In this document: piece by piece, positions 9,924 through 22,289 of the stretch
How the letters are laid out: each line of letters opens with the position of its first letter
Position numbering within the stretch: the stretch's first letter is position 1
Source: Tubulanus polymorphus
Taxonomy: Eukaryota; Nemertea; Palaeonemertea; Tubulaniformes; Tubulanidae
Direction: 5' to 3'
Length of the DNA: 64,000 nt
Assembly (NCBI RefSeq): GCF_964204645.1
Contig: NC_134033.1
Coordinates: forward strand, 7,038,231-7,102,230
Notes under the pieces: model-generated
What the model saw: the letters and a program-made list of their open reading frames with translations, nothing else
What the model was told of the DNA's origin: nothing
Database searches by the model: none
Position numbers and translations under genes: made by a program

Positions 9924-12900
9924 TGGCCATAAGGTAATGTTCTTTATTATTATTATTATTTCTTTATTCTTTCTAATGATTTCAAATCTTGATTGCATAA
10001 ATACAATATTGAGTGCGACTAACATAATTATACACACCTGCTGAACCATCGCCCATAAAAAATCCTTTGATAAAATATTCTTTTTCTTCTAATGTTTCAG
10101 GTTCTATGTTATAAATATTATCAATTATTTCATCAAATGACATATGATTCATTGTTGGGTAAAATCTCTTATGTAATAATTCCTCTCCAATTTTTATATC
10201 AGTTGGTTTTATTTCATCACCATTATTTCTAATTAAACTATGATCTTCTGTAACATCAACAAACCCAAATTTAGTTCTAACTCTATAAATTCTTTTATTT
10301 GTTAAATAAAATTGTATTTTTATATGTCTAATTATATTCGTTAATTTTTTCCATCCATTTATCCATTTATTTGTATTAATTTATTAGTTCATTTTGTTTT
10401 GAAATTATTTCTGAAATTCTTCTAATTAATATTTGATTTTTGTATTTTAATGATATTGGGGTATCAGCTGTTACAGAATCAAAATATAATATTTCAATAT
10501 GTTTTTCCCCAAAAAGTGGTTGTAAAACATTATAATAAAAATCGTACATTAATAATTTTGGTATTTCTAAAACAGTTGAACCAATGAATATAGGTTTATT
10601 AAATTTCATTGACGTTCTTTTTAATTTTACCGCAGTTAAATAATCTTCAAATCTTTTATTTCCTAAATGTCTAGGACTTGATTGTAAATGTCTTAATCGT
10701 TCGGAATTATTTACTAATTCAATATCATTTCTACTTCTAATATTTTTACATGATTTTCCATAACAACTATTATTCATTAATTTGAAGAAATCATTTTCAA
10801 AATCTGTTTTTGATATGGTTCTCTGTTGAGTATTAAAATCTATATATTTTTCTAACCACTTCGATTGATTAAATTCAATATATCTTTGTACTTTCTTTAA
10901 TTTCATTTCTTGTTTTAGATAAAATTTTAACATTCTATAATGAACAATATAATTGTATTTATTATTTTGAGTAAGTATTAATTTTTCTGTAAAAACATGA
11001 TCTTTCGGTTTTATTTTCTTCTGGTATTCACTTAGATAACTATCATCTACGGCTAAATGTTCTGGGCAATATGGTAAGTTTCTTATTTTAAACTTTATGT
11101 TATCAGGATATTCTAAATCAACTACAAAGAAATAACCAATTGGTGCTTCATCTTTTAAACCCATAATTGCACTTTCCCAATCAGTTTTATCATCATTTTC
11201 AACTACTGTTAATATAACATTTTTGTATGGTTGGGGTTGCATCATTGCTCAACCATATAGATTATTTGCATCAAAATACAATAATTTATATTCATCATTT
11301 GTTTTAAAATGTCTATCTCCCATAACACCACTAATTCCACCTCTAATTGATTTTTCAAATAATAAAACCATGTCTGGTTCTTTTAATAAATCCAATTCTA
11401 CATTTGTATATTTTAAACCACATTGCCAGGTTAAACCAGACTTGAATAACAATAACAAGGATCAACATTAAAATGATTTAAATTAACTTCTCTAATTTTT
11501 TTCAAATATATCAGCCAATATCATAACATCTGATTTTAAGTATAAATCTACTAATTCACCATGATTTTTTATCTTAAAATGATTCCAAATATTTTATGAT
11601 TAGTAAATTTCAATTTATAATCTTTTTCTGTTGGCATTATTAATTTACAAAAATCTTTATTATCACATAATTCTTTATGTTTTAATAATGTATTCTCAGT
11701 CATAAATTAAGATAAACATTTTCTTCATAATAAATTTTATTATGGTGATCACTTTCTGTTCTAAAGAATAAATCAATTTGTTTTAACCACATATAATGTT
11801 CATTTTCATCTTTTTTTGTAATATAACAAATCTATAGCATTTTCATCATCATAATATTCTGTTAAATATAAAGCTTCCAATGTATAATCTTTAATATTTT
11901 CACCTTTTGTTTTTGGTAATTGCATTAATTCAAAGACATTTATTTTTAAATTATTAACTTTTTCTATTTTAGAAATCATTTTTATAGTTACTGGATATTG
12001 ATCAATTTTATATAATGTTTCATATTTCCGGTAATATGTTATTCTACAAACATTTTCCTGTGTTGGATGTAAACAACTAATAATTGACCATAGAAAACAT
12101 TTATTATCTTCATTTTGAATATTTATTACTGCTTTTGTTGTAAATGGTAATTTAATATAAGATGATGCTTTAATATCCTTTTCTGTTGTAAAGTTTGAAT
12201 CATTTTTAAACATTTTATTACTTTTTGATGTTTTATTTCTTTTTGTATTGTAAACATTTAAATCTAAATATATAATTTCATTCAATGTTAAGCCAGAACC
12301 CTCAAAATATCTTTCTTCAATATGACGTTTAAATTCATTAAATATTTTTTCTAACTTCTCTTTTATTTGTGTTTTTGAAATTATTTCTTCAGAGTGTGTT
12401 TGAATATTATAATCCATTTTTTCTTCTGACTTTATAAAACTGACTTTCCCAGAGATACTAATTTTTGGATATTCAACATCTGTTATCAAATCTAGTATTT
12501 TTTCTATTATTTCATTAAATTTACTATAATCTTCTATTGTTGTACCTTTAAAAAATCTAAATATAATAGCTGCAGGGCCAATTTTACTATGTAATGTTTC
12601 TAAAATTTCAATTGTATCTTTTATTTCTAGTGAATCAATATAATTTCTAACATTTTCCATGTAAGGTTTATTTGAAATGGATTTAGTTTTTGAATTTGGT
12701 TTTTTTACTTTTTGAGGTTTATCATCAAAATAATCTTTTCCTAAAACATTATTACTCAAATTTTGATGGTGTTTTTGTGATTCGAGATGTCTATTATAAT
12801 TCCTTTTTACTATAAATTCATTACAAACTTCACATTTTATTTCAACCACATTCATATTTTCTAATCTTTCTTTTCTTTCAAAATCTATTACATTTTTTAT

Positions 12901-13023
12901 ATGATTTGCAGTTTTTTCATGTCGTGTTTTATTAGATGTATCGACGTATTTTTTACAATATGTGCAATAATATTGATTTTTATTAACATTATTGTTTTCT
13001 GTCTGGTGTTCATTCTCCCCCAT
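9924..13023 (-). pseudogene. Family B DNA polymerase relic with large deletions (element 1)
   Basis: N-terminal 405 residues are open (11,806-13,023): two C2H2 fingers (YYCTYCKKYVDTSNKTRH; CEVCNEFIVKRNYNRH) and the OTU-like segment NEDNKCFLWSII. A deletion near 11,597 joins the sequence just before the exonuclease domain to the region after it, removing about 980 bases relative to element 3, including both exonuclease motifs and the embedded Cys/His finger. Palm motifs A (LLYFDANNLYG) and B (KLMNNSCYGKSCKN) remain, in frames 11,249-11,458 and 10,376-11,245. Motif C is occupied by an intein relic, and a second deletion near 9,945 removes the rest of the intein and nearly all of the C-terminus, leaving only the last few codons beside the zinc-finger gene. 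Confidence 0.88.
9950..10477 (-). pseudogene. Intein relic in the element 1 polymerase
   Basis: On the minus strand the polymerase motif C is interrupted directly after YFD by SVTADTPISLKYKNQIL, the same N-terminal splice block as the intact intein at 60,524. It is frameshifted after about 33 residues, but the DNA stays alignable to the element 3 intein (including the TEDHSLI block and FFMGDGSAG nuclease motif) down to about 9,950, where it is deleted in the middle of the homing endonuclease domain. Splicing and homing activity are both lost. Confidence 0.85.
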
Positions 13024-13108
13024 TTATTAGGAAAAAAAATTACTTGTGGTGATGAGTGGTGTCTCGTCCTCTCGTCCTCTGATCTGAAAGCCAACTTTTC
13101 CAATTACT
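13023..13108 (-). promoter_or_regulatory. Element 1 polymerase-side terminus and polymerase promoter
   Basis: Complement reads AGTAATTGG at the outer end, GGCTTTCAGATCAGAGGACG and a second GAGGACGAG copy, then CACCACAAGTAATTTTTTTT and the ATG. Nearly identical to 56,893-56,977 in element 3, so the boundary at 13,108 is where similarity to that copy ends and host sequence begins. The T-run with TAATAAATG just before the start is the promoter-like signal shared with the convergent zinc-finger gene. Confidence 0.7.
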
Positions 13109-13213
13109 TTCTCAAACTGGAGATTAGTGATAATGTAATAAGTGAAACAATGTTTGGTTATCAATCAATAAATCTAGAATCATATGTAGCTAGTGCCAAT
13201 ATTCTGATTTAAG

Positions 13214-15426
13214 GGTCCAAAGTATATGCAGCTTAGGGCATGTGTTAGGCACAATGGTGTAGACACGTTGTCTGGGCATTATGTGGTACATGCGCTTGAT
13301 AGAAGAAATATGTGGTGTTTATTTGGTGATCACATTGTAAGTTTTTGCTATCCCAAAATATATTGTTTAATGTCCTTAGGGTAACAACAATGTGTAATAT
13401 GTCCCTTATTTATTTTCAGGTAGATGAAGTTGACTTTCCTTTATATTCAAACAATGATTATATTTTATTTTATCAAGATATTTCTGAGGTACTCGTGTTG
13501 TGATCGAAAGTTAATCATTTTAATTTTTCAAATGATTACATAACCCATAGCCACTACATTTTTGTTCGATTTAGACTGAATACATTGCTCAGATGTCTGA
13601 AGACTCATCAAGGTAATTATAAATGGGTAAATAATCATGCTTTGAATGTTTGATCAAAGAGATAATTCAGTCCACTGTGTGGCTAGATTTGTTTTTCATG
13701 ATAAAGAGATAAAATGTGTTCATCTATGTTTGTTTACTTACAGTTCAAATATTAATCCGAATGAGAGTACAAATTCCATAGTGATTTCATCCGATGATGA
13801 ATCGGACATTGTTGATTGGTAAGTTATGCTTATTTGGTGAATTTCATGACTTTATGCTATCATATATATTCCTTGGCTATTCGTGTATTGATTACCTCAT
13901 TTCTCAGTAACTTGTCGGTACATGTATAATCAACTGCATCCCTAGACATTCCAAACAGGGCACAAGTTACCTAGACCCCTATTTTACTATTTATTTCTCA
14001 TGTCTATTTCGTAAAATGTAGACGTAGCTTTAGACTCCATAAGAATCAGGCATGAAATTTAGGCTAAAACTATAAATATGTTGATTTTCTGTATTACATG
14101 TGTTCATTGGGTTGTGTTGTTTTTTTTCTTTCAGTGAAACCAGGGAAATAGGAGAGACCTTAATTGTGCTTTCATCTGATACTCAATCAGACAGTTCCAC
14201 TGAGTATGTATTCATATATAATTTTGGAAATAATATTGATTTCTTAAGATATTATTTAATGATATCTTAATACTAATAGTATTTGAAATGGAAATTTCTA
14301 TTCAGGACATCCTAAGAAAAGCTCATTTTGCAAGTATTGATATGGTGTGGCCTAGATGGGAATATCACCACTCTTCATGATTTTGACTGTATTTCAGTAT
14401 ATTTGATGACCATTCCATCAAGAGGTATAAGAGGAAAAGGCGTCAAACCACCGAAAGAAATGCTGAATGCTTTAAGACAAGGTTTGTATGTACAATTAAT
14501 CCTTATCGTCAATTTGTATTAAACTTATTTTTGTGGCAACTTAGATACTTTGAAAAACACCAAATTGAAAAACATCTATCTGATTTTATTACTGCAATTG
14601 ATTCAAAAGTGTGAGTTGACTTATTTAACTTATATGATAAGTGCTTAACATGTTTTGCCATAATCCTGATATAAGAATCACAACAAATGTAAAATATGAC
14701 AATGAAGGGTTTAAATGAAATGAAATAACAAAAGGATAATATTCATCTTAACAAAAGAACAGCATGGGTGGTATTTTAACGTAGTTTCATTCATTCTTTC
14801 ATCAGTCGAAGATTTAAACTCATATGTTTTCAGACCTTCAAGAAACTCGAAAAGATCGTCGGAAAAGAATTCTGTAACCAAAAATTGTACAACAGTTAAT
14901 AGGTAAATTTTGCTTAGGGAATTAGGATAACTATATGACCATGTATTGCGTCTTGGCACGGTAAAAACCCTTACGATAATGATTATATACATTGACATGC
15001 TATTTACGGGGTTATGTGTGAGTCTTATATTATTCATTGTCGACAATATTAAGCAGTATATGTGTTATTTATCGAGGCGTCAATATACTTTCAAGTTAGT
15101 TTTCTTGTTTCTACTACCTTCCCGCTTCTTACTGATTCATGAAATGACATAACTGCTTCCAAAAAAACCCTAGTGTCAGTGCTTCATCTAGCATTGAAAA
15201 GGGCAGGGTGCTGATTTCAAATAAGGGCATTTTTACGCGTGATTCCATTGGAGCAAGGGCACATAATAACGCACTCACGTCCGTTTTAGGGGCAACCTGC
15301 AATGTTCCCTATTGCATAGAATCGAGGTACCCCCTACTACAATTGAGGACTAGAAACTATGTTTCACTCTTCCCACGAGTGACACACTTGACCACAGTAC
15401 ATCCTTACACCTATGCCTGTCAATGA
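13214..15426 (+). CDS. Host ubiquitin-specific-protease-like gene, 3' exons
   Basis: A set of exons joined in consistent phase: 13,214-13,336, 13,420-13,488, 13,575-13,612, 13,744-13,818, 14,135-14,203, 14,398-14,481, 14,545-14,610, 14,834-14,902 and possibly a terminal exon 15,174-15,426; all introns have GT/AG borders. The first two exons encode the end of a peptidase C19 catalytic domain: DTLSGHYVVHAL carries the catalytic-His box and NDYILFYQ the usual C-terminal strand. Later exons encode a low-complexity tail with two similar acidic Ser/Asp motifs (VISSDDESD and VLSSDTQSD) and basic Lys/Arg clusters (KRYKRKRRQ). The Cys box would lie upstream, beyond the element 1 insertion, so only the 3' part is visible. 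Whether the gene is functional is unknown; the last exon is the weakest call. Confidence 0.65.
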
Positions 15427-15780
15427 ACAAAAATAATCAGATAGGGCTTTCAAAATTATTTGGAAAACCAGTTGCAGACAAAAAATGGCAGAAAAAAGCA
15501 ATCTCAAAAAGCAAATGATACAGCAAAAAAAAAGCCAGCAATAGTGTATAGGCCTACATGAAGCTGCATATTTTTAATCTTAGAAATATCAAATTAATTG
15601 ATTTAAATTGATAGTGTTAGTGATTGGCGAGTGACTGTTGATAATTGGTAGGCAGCCAGCTTAAGAACACATTTTTGCTATTAGGCCACTCAAACTAATT
15701 GTCTCTCCGAGTCTCTCTGTGAGTTCACCGAAAAAAGTTGTTCACCTTGTGTATATAGAATTTGTCTAATAGTCTAGATA
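15427..15780. other. Spacer with no recognised gene
   Basis: AT-rich sequence between the last candidate exon of the ubiquitin-protease-like gene and the LINE. No open reading frame, tRNA or clear repeat seen. Confidence 0.5.
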
Positions 15781-15870
15781 AAAAGATCCAGAACATCACG
15801 ATCTGTTCAAAACGAAACAATCCATCGAATATACACTACCAGCTTTATAACGTTAGTCGCTAGAATAATT

Positions 15871-16122
15871 GTGCGCTTTTTCGATCGTAATAGGCGGGAT
15901 TTTATCATTCGGAAACGTGCGACATTAAAGGATTCAGGGATTATAATACGCGAAGATCTTTGCCCTGAAATTGCAAAACTAGTTAATCGCGCGGTTAACT
16001 CGAGACTATATAACAAAGTGTGGACAATCAATGGAGAAGTATTCGGTTGCACTGAGAATGGTGAGAAAAAAGAATTAACATTTTCAAACCACTGCCGAAG
16101 TAATAGCAGTACCGGTAATTAG
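15871..16122 (+). pseudogene. LINE ORF1-like C-terminal fragment
   Basis: Encodes about 80 residues with GIIIREDLCPEIAKLVNRAV and KVWTINGEVFG, a pattern seen in the C-terminal part of LINE ORF1 proteins (nucleic-acid-binding region with a short beta segment and VWTING-like motif). The ATG at 15,871 is arbitrary; the true gene would start further upstream. It precedes the endonuclease in the same orientation. Confidence 0.45.
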
Positions 16123-16199
16123 CTAATTGTGAATAACTAACTTTTTTCCTTTCTTCATTCGTTTATGCGTTACACATTGTTAGCAATACAGGTAGCTAT

Positions 16200-18903
16200 A
16201 ACTTAATAGAAAAACACAGAATTAACTCAATGAAAGGTGGGGTGGCGATTTATGCAAGCAAGCGACTTTCCTATAAGATCAGAAATAACATAAGCGTATT
16301 TAAAGAGGGTAAATTCGAATCCTGTTTTATAGAAATAATTTCTAAAACCGGGAAAAACGCTAGAAATATTATTGTTGGAGAACTATTTAGAATACCGGGA
16401 ACTAGCGAATCTGATTTTTTGTTAGATTATCAAGGCATACTAGAAAAAATAAATCATGAAAGAAAAGATATAATCATTGGGATGGACCAAAACTTGGACC
16501 TCATCAAATCTGAAACCCACAGAAACACTGCTAGATTTCTTGATTTGAATCTCTCCTATAAAGTAATACCAACAATACTACGTCCAACTAGAATCACACA
16601 TAATACAGCCACCCTCATTGATAATATATATATAAGCTCAAAACTAACTGACCATTATAGATCATGCATCATCACAACTGACCTATCAGACCATCTGCCC
16701 TGTTATATATCAATCAAAGATAGGAACTACAAAATGAAAACAAAGGAAACTAAATTATTTCGAAGATTCAATCGAAGCAACTTAACCAATATTAATAATG
16801 AACTCTCTGAAATTGATTGGGCTGTAATTGAAAACATGAACAGCGATGATGGGTATAGCTTTTTAATTGAAAAGCTCACTCAATCTTTAGATAGATATGC
16901 ACCCCCGACTGAAAGGAAAATTGGGCATATAAAGATAGACGAACCATGGATGACACATGGTCTACTAACATCGTCAAAAAAGTGTGATCGTTTGTATCGT
17001 AAGGTACTTGGTGCTCCGAAAAGTGATCCAAAATACGTAAGATATCTTAATTATCGAAATCAGTTGAATTATTTAAGAAGAAGAGCAAAGCATAGTTATT
17101 ATGCGAATAAGATACTTAGTTTTAGAAATAACAGTAGAAAGTTATGGGATTTACTTTAAGACCACCATAGGCAAACATAATGACAAATCATCTACTATTG
17201 AAAATCTAAAAATTGATGGAAAAATTGAAAAAGACCACAAAAAAATTAGTGACTCACTGTCTTTGTTTTTTTTAGTAATATAGGAAAAGAGAATGCCACT
17301 AAAGTCCCAACTTCTAAGCATTCATTTCAAGAATACCTCAATATCCATAACAATATTAACATTTTCTTTAGACCCACTGACACTAATGAGATCATTTCTT
17401 TAGTGAAATCATTACCAAATAAAAGTAGTACTGGTTTCGATAACATTAGCAATAATCTGCTAAAACAAGTAATTTATACTATATGTGATCCGTTATGTAC
17501 AATATTTAACAATTCATTAAGAGATGGCGTAGTACCCAAATTAATGAAAATTGCAGAAGTTATTCCTATCCACAAAGGTGATGATAAATCCCAAGCAACT
17601 AACTACAGGCCTATCTCACTTTTACCCGTAATATCTAAAATACTAGAAAAAAATAGTTCACAACAGGCTATATAACTTTTTTATTACAAACAACTTACTC
17701 TACAGCAGCCAATATGGGTACAGAGAAAATCATTCAACTGCTCAAGCAATACTTGAATTAACCGGAAATATAATTAGTAGCTTCGACAATGGTAATAACA
17801 CAATTGGAGTCTTCCTTGATCTGTCTAAAGCGTTTGACTCGCTCGATATCCCAACGTTGATATACAAATTAGATGGAATAAGAGGAATTCCATTGCAATG
17901 GTTGAAAAGTTACCTCAGTGAAAGGAGAATGTATGTAAAGGTCGACGGAATCAAATCAAATCTAACTAAAGTCGAATACGGAATTCCTCAAGGCTCTATA
18001 CTCGGACCACTGCTTTTTCTTATATATGTTAACGATGCCCATCAAGTTTTAAAATCCTGTAAAAGTATATTATTCGCAGACGACACTAGCATATATATTA
18101 CCGGAAAGAATCTTAACACTATTTTAGATCTTCTGAAAGATGACCAACCTACACTGATCGATTGGTTCCATGCTAACAAATTAACAGTCAATTTCAAGAA
18201 AACTAATTGCATGATTTTTAGGCCCAGAAGTAAAAGTTTCCAAACAGATATAGATCTCATATTTGGCACTGAGAAAATAAGATCAGTAAAACAGTGTAAA
18301 TTTTTAGGAGTACTTATTGATGAAAATCTATCTTGTGAACAACAATTCAAACAAATCTGTTCAAAAATCAATAGAAACTTGTATTTATTAAGAAGAATAA
18401 AAAAATTTATACCTGCTTGGAGTAAGAAACTGCTGTATTATGGCTATATAAATACACATTTATCTTATGCAGTGACATCGTGTGGCACTCTTCTCTCAAA
18501 AAAGCTAATAGACACCATTTTCAAATTGCAGAAAAGGGCAATCAGATATATCGATAACAGCCGCTATAATGCCCCCACATCACACTTATTTAGAAAATAT
18601 GATATCCTAAAATTTGAAGACATAATAAATTTAGACCTCGCAAAAATTAGCTACAAATACTTCGAAGGAAAATTGCCCACCCCGATAAGAGCATTGTTCC
18701 AACATAACCAAGTAAACCACACACATAACACAAGATCAAGAAATTATCCACAATCTGCCCGTCACAAAACGAATATGTTCAATAAATCGTTTCTTAACAA
18801 AGTTCCAGTCATTTGGCAAACAATCGATAACACAATCAGAAAATCTCCATCAATTCATTCATTCACCAGGCTCTACAAAAAACAGCTCATCAATAGATAT
18901 TGA
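16200..18903 (+). pseudogene. LINE ORF2: endonuclease and reverse transcriptase
   Basis: The endonuclease (16,230-17,159 frame) shows GGVAIYASK, IIGMDQNLDLIK, RPTRITHNTATLIDNIYIS and the C-terminal SDHLPC box, all of the APE-like fold, but the N-terminal catalytic strands are absent. The linker carries two frameshifts near 17,157 and 17,270. The reverse transcriptase has NYRPISLLPVISKILEK, a further frameshift near 17,655, then DLSKAFDSLD (first catalytic Asp), YGIPQGSILGPLLF and FADDTSIY (the Asp-Asp catalytic pair). The last 348 residues are one open frame ending at 18,903. It would copy LINE RNA into the chromosome; the frameshifts make this copy dead. Confidence 0.85.
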
Positions 18904-19218
18904 ATATTCATCCCGTCCCCCTAAAATATTCTATCATGGTATGTTTATGTTATATAATAGTTATTGTAGTATAATTACCATTGTATGTTGTATGTGGTTT
19001 TGAAAATAGCTTACCATAGATAAACCTTATAATATTGACCTTTGTATCTTTGTCATTATCATCCATTTCATAGTCACCGGGGCTCGTCCACTCTGTTCAG
19101 AGCTACGGCCTTCAGGCTCTGGACGAGTCCTTCATAGTTCATAGTTCATTGTGGTATTTTGTAAGATAAATTATTATACTAAACTATGTTCTACGAAAAT
19201 AAAATCAATCAATCAAAA
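18904..19218 (+). repeat. LINE 3' untranslated region and AATC tail
   Basis: Follows the RT stop. Contains a GC-rich hairpin-like segment around 19,078-19,130 (CGGGGCTCGTCCACTC paired with GGACGAGTCC), which may be the RT-recognition stem, and ends AAAATCAATCAATCAAAATT. Such a 3' stem followed by short tandem repeats is usual for CR1/L2-type elements. Confidence 0.5.
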
Positions 19219-19629
19219 TTGGCAGTAGTTTGGAAGGCAGCCAATTTCTTGGAAGCTAAAACTAGGCCACGCGTCTGAGGCACGTTTTCACACGATGCAC
19301 ACTGACTGCAGTACATTTAAATATAACCACTGATCACATGGGCTACTATCGTTGATATCATACGAGATATTTCATAGCCGTCGCACGATTCTTACTTACA
19401 GTCAGGTGCGAAAGCTTATTTTGAAAGCCCTGACTCATTACTCGTGACTCGAGGGCGGACCTACGGCAAGTGATGAGGGCACAAGGGCGAACATTGGACA
19501 CATCTGAAGAGCACAAGGGCGGCTATTTTCGGGGGCGGGGCGGACCGCCCCTCCATTTTTGGCTAGATGAAGCACTGAGTGTACATAAATTCCCTGATTT
19601 CCTAGTAGGATATTTATATTTCTATACTG

Positions 19630-22280
19630 TCATTTCACCCAGGAACAAGAGCAAAGATGATGATCATGATCATGAACTTGAAATGGTCATGGAAGATGAT
19701 ATTCATCCAAGGTATGTTGATAACCTGTATAGCTACAATTGCCTTGCAAACATTTTAGCTAATGAATTATGTTGTATTAAGAATCTTTATCGTTTTCAGA
19801 TTTTTGCATGGTGATCCAGATCAACCAATATTTTCAACAGAGAACCTCACCCTTCATGGTATTTGCGCGGCATTAAATTCTTCTGATAAATTATGTAAAA
19901 ACGTACCGTATCGTGTGCAAGAGAATATTTCATTTTTGATTGACCTGAATGAGGTTGATGTCGATGATTTAAAATGAGATGGTAATGGTGTTTATTTGAA
20001 CAAAGGTATTTCTCGAAAACCAGTGGAAAAAATTGGTGATAGATATCAAATTCAGAAAGGATCCAAGGTTTTTCTGAACAAAAACATATTATGTTCATAA
20101 AATTTACCATGATTTTCACAGACATATATCTACTCTCTGTGACACATCTGGTAATGTAATTAATAATTTGGCATTCATCCATTATTATTTTGAACATGAG
20201 CCTCATGAGATTATAGTTCAAGCGCATGGAAATTCGAAAAAAATACAAAACCTTATTCTAAAGTCAAACCTAGTATTGTCAAGGTTGTCAAAGATAATAT
20301 GCTTGGACATCTGAAGCAGTATCTACAGCCATTTCATCTCAAGGAGGTATGCTAAGTGAAATCTTTAGCCGATTTACCATCTCGGGCATCTTCGTATAAA
20401 ATTTCACAATCTAGGTGATCAGTAACGCATGCTAGCAAAGATGATGAAGTATCCGCTGTCTTAGATATGGCCAAAGGCCAATATTCCAATTTTATTAAGG
20501 ATGTAAGGGTACATCCTAAACTTTCTGTAGTTATTTTTCTCGATGAGAGTGTGTGTGATATAGCTCGTTTCAGTTCCGATCCAACAGATATGTATCCAAT
20601 TGCCTTTGATCCCACTTTTAAGTTCGGCCAATTTGACGTTACCCCAATTACATACAAACATCTACATTTAAAGAGCAAACGGACAGGGAATTGTCCAATA
20701 TTTACCGGACCTGTCCTTTTACATTATAATAAAACTGTGGATGATTACAGCCAAAATTTTTTCTGCAATGTCAAAGTGCTGTTCGAATATTAGTGATATT
20801 TTATCTTTAGGTACTGATGGAGAAAGTGCATTAAGTGATGCTGCCAATCAGTTTTTCACAGATGCCGTTCATTTGAGATGTACACGCCATTTCGAAACGA
20901 ATTTAAAAAATCATCTCAAGGGTCTTGATCTTTTACCTAATGTTCCATTATCAATAATTAAGCAAATAGTTGGTGACAAATTTGAGCCTGGATTAATTGA
21001 CAAAGATTTAAAAGATTTTGATGCATATCTTAATGAATTAATTATTTCATGGTCATCCAAATATCCAGGAAAGTTAGAAAAATTCATGAGATATTTGAAA
21101 TAACAGGCAAGTATGATGAAATCATCTATGACATCTAATGTTAGAATTTCCTCGGGTTTAGGATTCCCACCTGATAGATTTTACACCAATTCTGCTGAAA
21201 GTACAAATGCCAAATTGAGACGTTGGGTGCAAAATCGAGAAATGGGATTATCATCTTTCATCGAATCTACATATAAATTAATTCAAGCCGAACGCAATGA
21301 ATTATCAATGGCATATGCGAACCTATCCGATTTGAATGATGTGCGGGATGAATTTAAGTGTTTTGCTGGACAAGGAGCTACTGGAAAAGTCTATTCCGCA
21401 GAGGCAAACATTTTTTAAACATGCTAACTGCATTACAATGCACGAATTGCACTCGCGTTCAAATTCACTTTTAGATTCATCCACTGTCAATGGTGAACCA
21501 AACCTTTCTGTATCTGTTTCAACAGCTAGGAGTAAATATTCGGTAAAAATTGGTGAATTTGTTTTGAAAGGTATATGGAAAAAGGCTGGCAAATTATTGG
21601 ATTCTCATAGTTCTATTTGTGATGCCCCTAATAATGATATATCATGTTTGAAATTTAGTGTTCTAAGTGAGTCATCGTCAATTAATAATCAAGTTACTTT
21701 CCATTAAGTCAACAACAAATGTGCATGCACATGTAAGCAGTACCGTTTTCATTTTTTGTGTTCGCACAATGTAGCTGTTGCTGAAAAGATTGGTTTCTTG
21801 GAGAAATACATTATTTGGCACAAATGGTCTTCCAAGACATCAAATTTGACAAATATGGCTATATTCTGTTATCTTCTGTTGGTATGAAGGGTAGTCAGCA
21901 AGGAAGGAAGCGCTCCCTTGAAACACCTAAATCGAATAATTCCAATGTACTTGATATGTATCTAACCTTTGCTCAAGGAAGGTTTTCAGTTTGTTACGGC
22001 TGTCGTAAAAAATTCAATGAGACCGATTTGCAGTCCCCTAAATACCTAGTCATTAGAAAGTTGGATTGTAGATCCTACGTTGATAAGAAAACCGGTGAAC
22101 CAAAGGTTACCCCACACTACTAATACCCCACAGCATGCATATTACCATTTGAATAAGCGATGTGTCAAAACTAAGTATCCATTTTTCGAGGTCAATCACT
22201 TAACCATCAATCCGGACATAGAAATAGTATGAGCCCATGCCATTTAAGTAAATTACAGGAGTTTTTACAGCGGGGTGTTT
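19630..22280 (+). pseudogene. MULE-like DDE transposase pseudogene with SWIM finger
   Basis: A protein readable through several frames. In order: an acidic N-terminal exon ending at 19,711, an intron (19,712-19,799, GT/AG), FLHGDPDQPIFSTENLTLHG, then VVIFLDESVCDIARFSSD, DPTFKFGQFDVTPITYKHL (first catalytic Asp region of the MULE domain), LGTDGESALSDAANQFF (second Asp), CTRHFETNLK, GLGFPPDRFYTNSAESTNAK (catalytic Glu region), a SWIM zinc motif (CACTCK..CSHN at about 21,718-21,775) and a C-terminal CYGCRKKFNE box. Stops at 19,978 and 21,101 and several frameshifts kill it. The family is common in invertebrate genomes. The 3' end is cut by the small element at 22,290. Confidence 0.75.
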
Positions 22281-22289
22281 ATCGTAGAG

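Larger units (their letters stand above)
378..13108 (-). mobile_element. Element 1: decayed Maverick/Polinton-like element
   Basis: Reading from 13,108 leftwards the order is terminus, polymerase gene, a zinc-finger gene on the opposite strand, penton-like gene, small membrane proteins, capsid-associated genes, candidate major capsid gene, integrase and a membrane-protein fragment. The polymerase-side terminus (complement of 13,064-13,108) begins AGTAATTGGAAAAGTTGGCT and matches the element 3 terminus at 56,893. The other end is cut by element 0 at 377/378. It is closely related to element 3 (shared intein and zinc-finger gene) and less so to element 2. It has no ATPase gene and lacks the accessory block seen at 51.7-55.0 kb. 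Every gene except one at 5.7-6.1 kb is visibly broken. Confidence 0.85.
15781..19218 (+). mobile_element. CR1/Jockey-group non-LTR retrotransposon (defective)
   Basis: Contains the C-terminus of an ORF1-type protein, then an apurinic-type endonuclease missing its N-terminal part, then a reverse transcriptase broken into three frames. The 3' end lacks a poly(A) tail and finishes in short AATC repeats (19,203-19,214), typical of CR1/L2-like LINEs. The 5' boundary is uncertain; the EN start is absent, so an internal deletion of the ORF1-ORF2 junction is likely. Confidence 0.75.

Noticed and set aside
14711-15046. Minus-strand open frame overlapping the ubiquitin-protease-like exons
   Set aside because: No protein signature, and the plus-strand exons with phase-consistent splice sites explain the region.
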